DNA of 64,000 bases from assembly GCF_003149455.1 (NCBI RefSeq), contig NZ_QFFK01000013.1, forward strand, positions 62,001 to 126,000, written 5' to 3'. The stretch comes from Chitinophaga deserti. Its GTDB lineage: Bacteria > Bacteroidota > Bacteroidia > Chitinophagales > Chitinophagaceae. Below the pieces are notes generated by a model, which searched no databases, was not told where the DNA came from, and saw only the letters and a list, made by a program, of their open reading frames with translations. A program made the position numbers and the translations under genes. Shown here piece after piece: positions 1 through 8,169 of this stretch. Position 1 is the first letter of the stretch; each line of letters starts with the position of its first letter.

Positions 1-124
1 CCAGTTTGAAAGGCTTAGCGGGTGCTGCAGGGCTTTGGGCAGCCAATGCCGCACCGGCGGGCAGGCTCATAAGGGCGGCGCTACCGATGCTGTTGCGCAT
101 AAATTCACGACGGGAGATAGACAT
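1..124 (-). CDS. N-terminus of a Tat-exported protein (partial)
   Basis: This is the first 41 codons of a minus-strand gene that runs off the left edge. The start ATG is at 124. The N-terminus begins MSISRREFM, a twin-arginine motif (S-R-R-E-F-M), followed by a hydrophobic stretch rich in Ala and Leu and an Ala-x-Ala-type cleavage region. It therefore looks like a folded protein exported through the Tat pathway. In Bacteroidota such leaders often precede sugar-phosphate isomerase/epimerase-type or oxidoreductase-type proteins, but the visible part does not identify the family. It is divergent from the HD-hydrolase gene at 207. Confidence 0.7.
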   Translation of the reverse strand, partial: MSISRREFMRNSIGSAALMSLPAGAALAAQSPAAPAKPFKL

Positions 125-206
125 ATTCACTGTTTTAACGGGTTTCCATTAAAATACACAAATCTTTCAAGCCCGTAGCGGCATTTTTTTTGATGAACAC
201 TTACAT

Positions 207-767
207 ATGGATGCAATACTGGCTGCTGTAGAAGCATATACCGATAAGGCACATGGTGAGCAAACACGGAAATACTCGCCAGACCGTTACATCGTACACC
301 CCATGCGGGTAATGCGCCTTTGCGGGGAATACACACAGTCTCTCCCGGTACTTGCCGCTGCCATATTGCACGATGTACTGGAAGATACACCCGTTACTTA
401 CACGGAATTATCCCACTTTCTCGAAGCCACCATGCCGCACCATGATGCACACTGTACCCTGCAACTGGTGGTGGAACTAACGGATGTATATGTTAAAAGC
501 ATGTACCCGCAATGGAACCGCCGCAAGCGGAAAGCCGCAGAAGCTAAACGCATCAGAAACAACAGTCCCGAAGCACAAACCATCAAGTACGCCGATATCC
601 TGGACAACTGCATAGGCATCGCCAGCCAGGATAAAGACTTTGCCCCCGTTTTCCTCCGCGAATGCCGCCAGCTGCTCAGCATCATGGATAAAGGCAACCC
701 GCAGCTCAGAAAGCGCGCGGAAGATACGATCCGCCAGGAGCTGGCCACCCTCGACTACAGCCGTTAA
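207..767 (+). CDS. SpoT/MESH1-like HD-domain hydrolase
   Basis: This 186-aa single-domain protein resembles the hydrolase half of RelA/SpoT proteins (small alarmone hydrolases such as MESH1). Visible motifs are the AHGEQTRK region (residues 15-22, compare AHxGQxRK in SpoT), HP at 31-32, the metal-binding HDxxxED motif (H55, D56, E59, D60 in LHDVLEDT), and KYADILDN in place of KLADRLHN. There is no synthetase, TGS or ACT domain. The likely reaction is manganese-dependent removal of a 3'-pyrophosphate from (p)ppGpp or a related nucleotide, in the cytoplasm. The Tyr-Ala-Asp in place of Leu-Ala-Asp and the lone-domain architecture leave the substrate open. Its 3' end overlaps the convergent serine-hydrolase gene by 4 nt. 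Confidence 0.75.
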   Translation: MDAILAAVEAYTDKAHGEQTRKYSPDRYIVHPMRVMRLCGEYTQSLPVLAAAILHDVLEDTPVTYTELSHFLEATMPHHDAHCTLQLVVELTDVYVKSMYPQWNRRKRKAAEAKRIRNNSPEAQTIKYADILDNCIGIASQDKDFAPVFLRECRQLLSIMDKGNPQLRKRAEDTIRQELATLDYSR

Positions 768-1921
768 CGCACGAAGCTTAGGAGGAACAGCTTCGCAAAT
801 GCGGAAGCATCTACCCGCTTGTTCAGGTTCTTTTTAAAGGGGTGAAACATGGACATTACACCCGGGATGGGCTGTACGATATGGTAGAACGGGCGGGAAA
901 GATCCTGTGAATTGGCCAGTACAATAAAAGTAAGGTTGCGGGATGGCACTTTGAGGAACAGGGCGGAGTAACCCGTCCACCACCCGGTATGCCACACTAC
1001 CTGTTCACCTTTATACTTCCCGGTGAACCAGCCCTGTCCATACTGGATCTTTTTACCCCTGCGGTTCACAAATGGCGCCCACATGGTATCCCATTGGGCG
1101 CCACTGAGCATCTTCCTTTCATCGATGGCAATGGCATATTTAGCCAGGTCGGTTACGTTACTTACCATTCCCGCAGCAGGACCAAAGCCATATTTGAATC
1201 CTTTAATCCTTTCCAGCTTTCGTTGCTTCTTCATCCAATCGTAGGGAATGGCCATGGATTTTACATAGGTGGCACTATCCAGTCCCGTTAGCCGGAAGCT
1301 TGTGGAATCATCCGGACTGGGTACAGTTTCCGTCATCCCCAACGGTTTAACGATCCGGTCCAGCAGTAACTGGCCGAAAGTTTCACCGGAAGCTTTATGG
1401 ATAGGTTTCCCCAGCTCCTGGTACCAGGCGCCGTTATAGCGGAACTGGTAGCCGGGTTTGTAAGCATTCCAGACGCCGCCCATGGCAGTATGTGTGAGCA
1501 GATGTTTTAACCTGATGCGGGGATCGCTGCCCCAGCGGGCACCGAGGTTAATGCCGTATCTGGAAATGGGATCGTCGAGGGAAAGTTTATTGTCGTATGC
1601 CAGCTGCAGGAGGATCACCGCACCGAAGGTTTTGGTGACGGAAGCTATCTGGTAAGTGGTGTGGGCATCGGGTACCTTCTTATTCTCCACATCCGCGAAA
1701 CCGAGGCCTTCGCTCCAGGCGAGGCGGCCGTTGTGAACTATACCCACGCTTATACCGGGGATGTGGTATCGGGTGCGGAGCTTTTCAAGATGCTGGCGGA
1801 AGGAGGTCATGAAGGCGGAATCGCTGAGGCGGGAGGCGATGCCGGTATCCTGTTGCTGTCCTGCCGCGAAGAGTGCGGGCAGGATCAGCAGCAGGGTAAA
1901 AAGGATGGATCTGTGATGCAT
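764..1921 (-). CDS. Serine hydrolase, beta-lactamase/DD-peptidase (class C-like) family
   Basis: This is a secreted or periplasmic serine hydrolase of the S12/class C beta-lactamase fold. I chose the start at 1921 because it gives a clean signal peptide (MHHRSILFTLLLILPALF, then AAGQQ); a start 13 codons upstream would put a charged tail before it. The nucleophile motif SVTK (Ser94, Lys97 from this start) and the C-terminal HTG triad are present. Where relatives have YxN (YSN), this protein reads YNG, so the Asn of the second motif seems shifted or missing. Such proteins hydrolyse D-amino-acid peptides, esters or beta-lactams; the substrate cannot be told from sequence. It is convergent with the HD hydrolase. 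Confidence 0.8.
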   Translation of the reverse strand: MHHRSILFTLLLILPALFAAGQQQDTGIASRLSDSAFMTSFRQHLEKLRTRYHIPGISVGIVHNGRLAWSEGLGFADVENKKVPDAHTTYQIASVTKTFGAVILLQLAYDNKLSLDDPISRYGINLGARWGSDPRIRLKHLLTHTAMGGVWNAYKPGYQFRYNGAWYQELGKPIHKASGETFGQLLLDRIVKPLGMTETVPSPDDSTSFRLTGLDSATYVKSMAIPYDWMKKQRKLERIKGFKYGFGPAAGMVSNVTDLAKYAIAIDERKMLSGAQWDTMWAPFVNRRGKKIQYGQGWFTGKYKGEQVVWHTGWWTGYSALFLKVPSRNLTFIVLANSQDLSRPFYHIVQPIPGVMSMFHPFKKNLNKRVDASAFAKLFLLSFVR

Positions 1922-2031
1922 ATAGCCAATCGTTTTTTGATGGCAAACATCCGTATCCATGTAATAACTTACTGCTCAAATCCCGATTTGATCGTTGATT
2001 AACCGGTTTTTGAGCGAAAAAAGTATTCAAA

Positions 2032-2478
2032 TCAGTTCTTTTCGGCAATGCCTTTCAAAGCTTCCAATGCTTTTGGCCACATGCCTGCAAACATTTCAGC
2101 ATACTCACTTTTCTCATCAATCTCCATTTCTATGCGCACACGGGTGCCGCCATCGATTTCTTCCAGCCGGTAGTTTTCGTGTGCACCGTTCCATTGCTGT
2201 ACTTCAGGGCTGGTGGTATCTTCCACACCACCCATGATGGTGCCGAGGTGTTCTATGGACATATACTCGTTGGGAATATTCTCCTCAACCCGGGAAACCA
2301 TGCCCTCGCCTTTGGCATCGAGGAAAAGTACGCGGCTGCCTTTCTTCCAGTCTGTTACCGCGCGGGAACCTTCGCTGAAGGGGCGGGTCCATTGAGGATA
2401 GGTTTCTTCTCCCCAGAGTGTTTCCCATACTTTTTCGCGGGGGGCATTAATGTCTATCTGATAATTTTGCGTGGTCAT
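2032..2478 (-). CDS. SRPBCC (START-like, AHSA1-type) domain protein
   Basis: This small cytoplasmic protein of about 148 aa is a single SRPBCC/AHSA1-type domain. The N-terminus reads as a first beta strand with the family's typical 'I.AP.EKVWETLW' pattern, followed by YPQWTRPF. A C-terminal amphipathic helix (MFAGMWPKALEALKGIAEK) would close the hydrophobic cavity. I chose the ATG at 2478 because an upstream in-frame start adds 14 residues that do not fit the fold. The family binds lipids or other hydrophobic ligands or acts as a co-chaperone; no partner is evident. It stands alone between the serine hydrolase and the divergently oriented desaturase. Confidence 0.75.
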   Translation of the reverse strand: MTTQNYQIDINAPREKVWETLWGEETYPQWTRPFSEGSRAVTDWKKGSRVLFLDAKGEGMVSRVEENIPNEYMSIEHLGTIMGGVEDTTSPEVQQWNGAHENYRLEEIDGGTRVRIEMEIDEKSEYAEMFAGMWPKALEALKGIAEKN

Positions 2479-2769
2479 AATAATCAGGTTTAATGGTGAA
2501 GAATGAGTGTTTTCCAACACAACAAAGATGCCGAAGCCGGCCGAAAACCGGGCGGTGTGCTTATGACAAAAAAGGGGGCATTTAAGCCATTAGGTGGTTT
2601 ATGCTTTCCTTAACATAAAAAAGACTACCTTTAGGGTAATTGAAACTCACTGAATTCTTCTCTTATTACCGTCTATTTTAGTGCTCTCTCTCTTTCTCTG
2701 ACGGTCTTACTTCCTGAATTTGCTGTTTTTCCACAGTAACATTTATCGTAAAACAGTAGATTCCTACGC

Positions 2770-3516
2770 ATGCTCTTTTTATTATTTTTCATATTACATT
2801 GGTATTTATCGTTATTCTCACAAACGTTCTTCCAGCACCGCTATGCCGCGCATAAGGCATTTAGAATGAACAACTTCTGGGAAAAATTCTTCCATATATT
2901 CGCTTATCTCACCCAAGGATCTTCTTACATGAGCCCCCGTGCATATGGCATTATGCACAGGATGCACCATGCGTATACTGATACCGAGAAAGATCCGCAC
3001 TCCCCCCAGTTTTCCAAGAACGTATTTACGATGATGTGGCACACCCGCGGGGTGTACCTGAACATTGTAAACAATAAAATGGAGGTGGAAGAAAGGTTCG
3101 AGAAAGGTGTACCTACCTGGCCTGCGTTCGACCGTTGGGCAGGCAGCGCCTATAGCCGGTTGCTGTGGGTAGGTATTTACACAGCTGTTTTTATACTCCT
3201 CATGCCTACGCCATGGTTGTTGGTATTACTGCCCATCACTGTTGCCATTGGTGCGGTACATGGTGCTATCATCAACTGGTTTGCACATAAATACGGCTAT
3301 CACAACTTCAAAATGAAGAATACCTCCCGCAACCTGTTTAACCTCGATGTTTTCATGCTGGGAGAATCTTATCACAATAATCATCATAAGCGCCCCTCCT
3401 CTATAAATTTCGGATTCCGCTGGCATGAACTGGACCCGGTGTACCCGGTTATCCGTTTGCTTGCCTTTATGCGGATCATCCATCTTAATAAGCCTTCAAT
3501 GGTGGAAGCGCATTAA
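2770..3516 (+). CDS. Fatty-acid (acyl-CoA type) desaturase
   Basis: This integral-membrane di-iron desaturase of 248 aa has all three histidine boxes: HRYAAH (residues 23-28), HRMHH (63-67) and HNNHH (202-206). The hydrophobic segments at 1-20 and about 132-170 are the expected membrane hairpins. The protein is compact relative to eukaryotic acyl-CoA desaturases but in the normal range for Bacteroidota members. It would introduce a cis double bond into membrane fatty acids, as in cold adaptation, using a ferredoxin or cytochrome partner not seen here. The RNA-binding-protein gene follows 26 nt downstream on the same strand, so the two may be co-transcribed; both fit a cold-response theme, which is inference. 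Confidence 0.9.
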   Translation: MLFLLFFILHWYLSLFSQTFFQHRYAAHKAFRMNNFWEKFFHIFAYLTQGSSYMSPRAYGIMHRMHHAYTDTEKDPHSPQFSKNVFTMMWHTRGVYLNIVNNKMEVEERFEKGVPTWPAFDRWAGSAYSRLLWVGIYTAVFILLMPTPWLLVLLPITVAIGAVHGAIINWFAHKYGYHNFKMKNTSRNLFNLDVFMLGESYHNNHHKRPSSINFGFRWHELDPVYPVIRLLAFMRIIHLNKPSMVEAH

Positions 3517-3542
3517 CTATTTTATAATTTAAACTGTTCATC

Positions 3543-3806
3543 ATGAACCTTTATGTATCTAATCTCATGACCCACCTGCGGGATGAGGACCTTTTCGATA
3601 TCTTCTCCGCCTACGGCCGCGTTGACTCCTGCAAAATCATTATGGACCGCTACACCGGCGTATCGCGCGGGTTCGGTTTCGTAGAAATGCCCGAGCAACA
3701 GGAAGCAATGAATGCTATCCGTGAGCTGGAAGGCAAAGCTATCGACGGCCGCCAGATTAACGTTTCCGAGGCTAAGCCCCGTGTAGACCGCGACCGCCGC
3801 TTCTAA
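3543..3806 (+). CDS. RRM-domain RNA-binding protein
   Basis: This 87-aa protein is essentially one RNA-recognition motif. RNP2 is LYVSNL (residues 3-8) and RNP1 is RGFGFVEM (42-49), with the aromatic residues that stack on RNA bases in place. Bacterial single-RRM proteins of this type are small cytoplasmic RNA chaperones or regulators. The tail is short and basic (RVDRDRRF). It follows the desaturase by 26 nt and is closed by a strong terminator at 3831, so the pair forms a short transcription unit. Confidence 0.93.
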   Translation: MNLYVSNLMTHLRDEDLFDIFSAYGRVDSCKIIMDRYTGVSRGFGFVEMPEQQEAMNAIRELEGKAIDGRQINVSEAKPRVDRDRRF

Positions 3807-3830
3807 AATATCCGGCAGATCAAAAATAGT

Positions 3831-3873
3831 AATCCCCTTACCCCGGTTTATCCGGCTGGTAAGGGGATTGTTT
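3831..3873 (+). terminator. Rho-independent terminator
   Basis: A perfect 12-bp stem pairs AATCCCCTTACC (3831-3842) with GGTAAGGGGATT (3858-3869). The loop is 15 nt and a short T-rich tail follows. It lies 24 nt after the RRM gene stop. Almost the same stem recurs at 17763-17802. Confidence 0.85.
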
Positions 3874-3918
3874 ATTGGGTATATTTACCTTTATCTCTGA
3901 GGCCGCACACTTATAACC

Positions 3919-3932
3919 GAACACAGGTGTTC
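3919..3932. promoter_or_regulatory. Palindrome, candidate activator site
   Basis: GAACAC-AG-GTGTTC is a perfect 6+6 inverted repeat about 80 nt upstream of a sigma-54-like promoter (4009-4023). That is a normal distance for a bacterial enhancer-binding protein. The role is inferred from position. Confidence 0.45.
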
Positions 3933-4008
3933 ATTATCGCACACTAAACCCAAAAGCCGTAGCAGCAGAAAAGGCCACCACAGCGCCTGATCAGTTTATA
4001 CTGGTGGG

Positions 4009-4023
4009 TGGCATAGTAGTTGC
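4009..4023 (+). promoter_or_regulatory. Sigma-54-type promoter
   Basis: TGGCATAGTAGTTGC fits the TGGCAN7TTGC pattern, with GG and GC elements at the correct -24/-12 spacing. The start site would fall near 4035, giving a leader of about 13 nt before the permease ATG at 4048. The same motif occurs before the permease operon at 47454. Confidence 0.6.
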
Positions 4024-4047
4024 CGATTCCTGACAGAAATATACCTT

Positions 4048-6435
4048 ATGCTATCGAACTACTTAAAGATCGCTTTCCGTGTACTTTGGCGCAATAAAAT
4101 CTATGTAGTCCTAAATATCGTAGGATTAGGCTTTGCCATTGCCTGCTGCATACTTTCTTATCTTAACTACAACTACAGGAAAAACTTCGACAGCAACCAC
4201 ACCCAAACCGAACATATTTACCGCCTGAACAGTACCAGGCTGGTAGATGGAAGCAGTCAGCCCTGGGCCGTTGTTCCCCTGCCATTAGCAGAAGCCATGC
4301 AAAAAGAAACTGCAGGTGAGAACCGTATAGCCCGGCTGAACAGTAAGGCCGTAGTTGTAAAAGCCGGTGAGCATACTTTCAATGAACAGATCCATTATAC
4401 GGATAGGAACTTATTCGATTTCTTCAGCTTCCCCTTGAAATACGGCAACCTGTCTGCCTTCAACCAGTCTAACCAGGTAATCATCAGCGAGGCCTTTGCG
4501 GAAAAATACTTCCCAGAACAGGTTCCCGTTGGTCAGCAGCTGACGTTGATTGCAGCAGACGGCAAGCCCGGAATATATACAGTCAGCGCAGTATTGCAGC
4601 AAATCCCTGCTAATTCAAGCATTCAGTTCGATATCGTTACCTCATTTGAGAATGGGATACTACCCGGGCAGCCAGCCGCGGACGACTGGACAAACCCCTC
4701 CCTTGTTACCACATTTGTTGAACTGAAGCACCCACAGGCGGGTAGCAGGGTTACGGCAAATCTGCAGCCCTTTGTTGCGCTGCTAAACCGCAACCACAGT
4801 GCCTGGCAGGTAGCAGGTTTTACCCTCCAGCCATTCTCTGCGCTGGCCACGAGTTCTGACATTGATATGCCGGGTTATGTGCATGGCAGCCAGTTAACGT
4901 CGAATCCACGGGGTATACTGGTAATTGTGCCGGCAATTATGTCGTTGTTTATACTACTGATCACCTGCTTCAATTTTACCAATATCTCCATCGCTTTTGC
5001 CAGCGCACGCCTAAAGGAGATCGGCATCCGCAAGGTAATCGGCGGCTTCAAACGCCAGTTGATCTGGCAATTCCTGACCGAAAACATTATACTTTGCCTG
5101 CTGGCAGTTGTACTGGCTTTATCGTTCGTTCACCTGCTTTTACCCATAGTCAATCAACTTACGACGGTAGACCTTTCCCCTGACTATAGCAAAGACTACG
5201 GTTTCTGGTTATTCCTGCTATGCATACCCGGTATCAGTGCTATCTTTTCCGGTTTGTATCCCGCAATCTATATAAGCTCTTTTCAGCCATTGCAGATCCT
5301 TAAAGGGAAAACGGTACTTGGGGCATCCAGCCGCTTTACCCGCTTCCTGATGATCTCACAATTCAGTTTATCCTGCTTTGCGCTGGTAGTAGGCATTGTA
5401 ATGTCGCAGAATGCCTCTTATCAGAAGAAGGCAGATTTTGGATATGCCATCAATGAAGTAGCGGTAGTTGAAATCAACCATCCCCAGGAGTACGATGTAT
5501 TCAGTCAGGCTATCGGGCAGCACCCCGGCATCAAAAGCGTAGCAGGCAGTGTTCAGCAAATTGGTGGCGGCTCGTACACGCAAACCGCTAAAACTGACAA
5601 CCATGAAATTCAAACACAGGTCGCAAAGGTTGGTGGCGAAGCATATTTAAACAGCATGGGTATCAGGCTGGTTCAGGGCCGTCAGTTTAATAATTCCGGT
5701 ATAGATGCAGACGAGTCGGTACTCGTGAACCAAACCTTCCTGAACCGGATGCAATTAACACAGCCGCTGGGCCAGCGCATTACGCTGGATAGTGCCCGGT
5801 ATACAATTGTAGGGGTAATCAACGACTATAAGGAATACGGCCTGCATGGCCTTGTACCACCCTGTGTGCTTCGCATGGCTAAGCCCGAAGAATACAGGTT
5901 TATGGTAGTACGCACGGATAAAGAAAAACTGCCTGAAGTAACAAAGTACCTGCAGGATACCTGGCAGCAGCTGGTACCCAATGTACCTTATCGCGGCTAT
6001 TTACAGTTGGATCTCATTGAAAAGGAAATCCGGATGACGCTTGCCTTCCAGTCAATAGCGTTTTTTCTGGCAATAATAACCCTGCTGTTATCTGCTTCCG
6101 GGTTGTTCGCACAAATATCCCTGAACATAGATAAGCGGAGCAAAGAAATAGGCGTCCGTAAAGTACTGGGTGCGTCTATCCTGCAGATTATCGGCCTTGT
6201 AAACAAGGAATTCATACGCGTACTCCTAATTGCATTTGTAACCGGATCAATTTTGGGTTACCTGTTTACCAGCAAGTTTATTTTCAAGGTTATATATCAA
6301 TATCACCCCGCAGCCGGGCCTGTGCCATACATTGCTACCTTCCTGATCGTATTGCTGAGCTGCAGTGCAATTATAGGAACGAGAGTATTTCAGGCTGCCA
6401 GGGCGAATCCCATTGACAGGTTGCGTTCTGAATAG
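4048..6435 (+). CDS. FtsX/MacB-type ABC transporter permease (large, two-domain)
   Basis: This 795-aa membrane protein has the Bacteroidota 'double permease' architecture. It starts with an MLSNYLKIAFRVLWRNK leader and a first membrane helix at about residues 20-40. A large extracytoplasmic MacB-type domain and an FtsX core of three helices (about 290-430) follow. A second periplasmic domain and a second FtsX core then lead to the C-terminus FQAARANPIDRLRSE. The conserved 'K.IGIRKV.G' coupling motif appears in both halves (ARLKEIGIRKVIGG and KRSKEIGVRKVLGA), which would contact an ATPase. No ATPase gene is adjacent. Related permeases lie at 47454 and 49863. It sits between a sigma-54-like promoter and a strong terminator, so it is monocistronic. 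The substrate is unknown. Confidence 0.85.
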   Translation: MLSNYLKIAFRVLWRNKIYVVLNIVGLGFAIACCILSYLNYNYRKNFDSNHTQTEHIYRLNSTRLVDGSSQPWAVVPLPLAEAMQKETAGENRIARLNSKAVVVKAGEHTFNEQIHYTDRNLFDFFSFPLKYGNLSAFNQSNQVIISEAFAEKYFPEQVPVGQQLTLIAADGKPGIYTVSAVLQQIPANSSIQFDIVTSFENGILPGQPAADDWTNPSLVTTFVELKHPQAGSRVTANLQPFVALLNRNHSAWQVAGFTLQPFSALATSSDIDMPGYVHGSQLTSNPRGILVIVPAIMSLFILLITCFNFTNISIAFASARLKEIGIRKVIGGFKRQLIWQFLTENIILCLLAVVLALSFVHLLLPIVNQLTTVDLSPDYSKDYGFWLFLLCIPGISAIFSGLYPAIYISSFQPLQILKGKTVLGASSRFTRFLMISQFSLSCFALVVGIVMSQNASYQKKADFGYAINEVAVVEINHPQEYDVFSQAIGQHPGIKSVAGSVQQIGGGSYTQTAKTDNHEIQTQVAKVGGEAYLNSMGIRLVQGRQFNNSGIDADESVLVNQTFLNRMQLTQPLGQRITLDSARYTIVGVINDYKEYGLHGLVPPCVLRMAKPEEYRFMVVRTDKEKLPEVTKYLQDTWQQLVPNVPYRGYLQLDLIEKEIRMTLAFQSIAFFLAIITLLLSASGLFAQISLNIDKRSKEIGVRKVLGASILQIIGLVNKEFIRVLLIAFVTGSILGYLFTSKFIFKVIYQYHPAAGPVPYIATFLIVLLSCSAIIGTRVFQAARANPIDRLRSE

Positions 6436-6444
6436 AAGCTTATC

Positions 6445-6478
6445 AGAAAAGCCCGCCGGCGTACCAGCGGGCTTTTCT
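6445..6478 (+). terminator. Rho-independent terminator
   Basis: A perfect 12-bp stem pairs AGAAAAGCCCGC (6445-6456) with GCGGGCTTTTCT (6467-6478). The loop is 10 nt and T-rich DNA follows. It begins 9 nt after the permease stop. The A-run on the other side would let it also serve the convergent minus-strand gene at 6562. Confidence 0.85.
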
Positions 6479-6561
6479 TACCCTTTACATTATTTAAAAA
6501 CTGGAATCGCTATTCCGCCATAATAATATACACCCGGGTTAGACCTGGCAGTCTGCTAATG

Positions 6562-7044
6562 TCATTCCAGCTCAAACACCACTTCCACGTTTCCCGTCCC
6601 CAAAGCTGCCGCAAGCCCCTCAGGATTATTGATCTTACAGATGGAGGAATAACTGTAAGAAGAATTGAATGTTTTATAAAAAACAACCAGTGTTTTGGTA
6701 CCCCAGAGCAACAGATCACCGGAATAGATCCTTCCGGGCACAAAAGAATTTCCAGGCAAATCTTTCGCCAGATCGAAATACTTCTCGTTTCCGTTCAGTT
6801 CCGTCATTCTGATCTTCATCGGTAACAAAGCGATGAATGCTTTAGCCGTTGAATTTTTTGAAAGTATTGCGGAAAAACTCTTTGAACCTACAGTAATTTT
6901 CATTTTTACGGTGATTGAATCATTAACATCAACAGGCTCCCGGTGGTTTTGTTCAGCCATTGCAATTCCTTCTTTATTACCACAGGCGGTTAATGCCACG
7001 GTAGTCAATGTAATTGAAAGTATACCTGTTATTGTCCATTTCAT
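6562..7044 (-). CDS. Cyclophilin-like lipoprotein
   Basis: This 160-aa protein starts with a lipoprotein signal peptide (MKWTITGILSITLTTVALTAC, predicted lipid-modified Cys at 21), so it would be anchored to the inner or outer membrane. The mature part matches the small cyclophilin-like beta-barrel family seen in periplasmic and secreted bacterial proteins. It has ITVKMKITVGSKSF, LPMKIRMTEL, an LPGN turn, the GDLLLWG strand and VVFYKTF near the end. Family members lack proven prolyl-isomerase activity in many cases, so the role is unclear. It is followed 40 nt downstream in the transcript's opposite direction by the alpha/beta hydrolase gene, also on the minus strand. Confidence 0.7.
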   Translation of the reverse strand: MKWTITGILSITLTTVALTACGNKEGIAMAEQNHREPVDVNDSITVKMKITVGSKSFSAILSKNSTAKAFIALLPMKIRMTELNGNEKYFDLAKDLPGNSFVPGRIYSGDLLLWGTKTLVVFYKTFNSSYSYSSICKINNPEGLAAALGTGNVEVVFELE

Positions 7045-7084
7045 ATAAAGCTATTTACATCCGCAATTCATTACCTTATTACTG

Positions 7085-8155
7085 TTATCGGGCAAGGTAT
7101 TGATTGAAGAAAGCGGTGAGTTTATCGAACGGGATAAGATCGGTTTTGTCATAAAGATCCACATGGCCGGCGTTGGGAACAATAAGCAGTTCTTTGGGCG
7201 TGGCAGCACGTTTGTATGCATCTTCACTGAACTCCCTTGAATGGGCCTGATCGCCAGTGATCAGCAACAGCGGCCTTGGGGAGATGGTTTCAATATCATT
7301 GAAGGGATAGAAGTTCATAAACTTCACGTTGCTGGTAAGCGTCGGATGTGTTGTCAGATCCGGAGAGCTGCCTTTCGGGGTATATTCCCCGCGCGGGGTG
7401 CGATAGAAGGCATAAAACTCACGTTGAATGGGATCGGTACTATCATTCAGCATGTGCACTGTTCCTCCGGTGTACCTTAGGGCGCCACCTCCAAACTCTA
7501 CATAACGTTGTTCCGAAGCTTCAGCGATGATCTTCTTCCGCTGTTCAACAGTCAGTGAATGATGCAGGGCATTACGGCTGGCAGCTCCCATATCGTACAT
7601 ACTTACGGTTGCAATAGCCTTTAAGCGCGGATCGATCTTGGCGGCGCTGATCACAAAGCTCCCGCTGCCGCATACACCAATGGCGCCAATACGTTCCCTG
7701 TCAATAAACGGCCGGGTGCCCAGGAAATCAACTGCAGCACTGAAATCTTCTGCGTAGATATCCGGCGCCACCACATTGCGCGGTTGTCCTTCGCTTTCGC
7801 CCCAGAACGATAAGTCGATTGAAAGCGTCACAAATCCACGCTCTGCCATATGGGTTGCGTAAACATTGGCGCTTTGTTCTTTTACCGCACCCATGGGATG
7901 CCCTACAACAATGGCTGCGTGTTTCCGGGAGGTATCCATATCACGGGGCATGAACAGGTGCCCGGCCACTTCCATATTATACTGATTCCTGAACCGCACT
8001 GGATGCATAGTGATTTTATCACTTACAGTGAAAGTGGTATAATGTTGCCCTGAAGTGTCGCTTACTACCATATTTACTTCCCGTTGCTTCGCCTCGTTGC
8101 AGGCTGTTCCTGATATAGCAATCAAAGTCACCAGAATGGACGAAAGTATTTTCAT
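7085..8155 (-). CDS. Alpha/beta hydrolase (dienelactone-hydrolase-like), exported
   Basis: This alpha/beta hydrolase is about 356 aa long. I chose the ATG at 8155 because AAGGA lies just upstream and because it gives a short lipoprotein-like leader (MKILSSILVTLIAISGTAC). Fold landmarks are VVGHPMGAVKEQ (oxyanion region), the nucleophile elbow GVCGSG (Cys at the usual Ser position, about residue 162), LITGDQAHSREFSEDAY (acid) and PNAGHVDLYDK (base). A Cys nucleophile is known in dienelactone-hydrolase relatives and in YcjY-type proteins. The substrate is unknown. Only 14 nt separate it from the upstream acetyltransferase gene, so the two are probably one operon. Confidence 0.75.
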   Translation of the reverse strand: MKILSSILVTLIAISGTACNEAKQREVNMVVSDTSGQHYTTFTVSDKITMHPVRFRNQYNMEVAGHLFMPRDMDTSRKHAAIVVGHPMGAVKEQSANVYATHMAERGFVTLSIDLSFWGESEGQPRNVVAPDIYAEDFSAAVDFLGTRPFIDRERIGAIGVCGSGSFVISAAKIDPRLKAIATVSMYDMGAASRNALHHSLTVEQRKKIIAEASEQRYVEFGGGALRYTGGTVHMLNDSTDPIQREFYAFYRTPRGEYTPKGSSPDLTTHPTLTSNVKFMNFYPFNDIETISPRPLLLITGDQAHSREFSEDAYKRAATPKELLIVPNAGHVDLYDKTDLIPFDKLTAFFNQYLAR

Positions 8156-8169
8156 AATATCCTTGTTTT

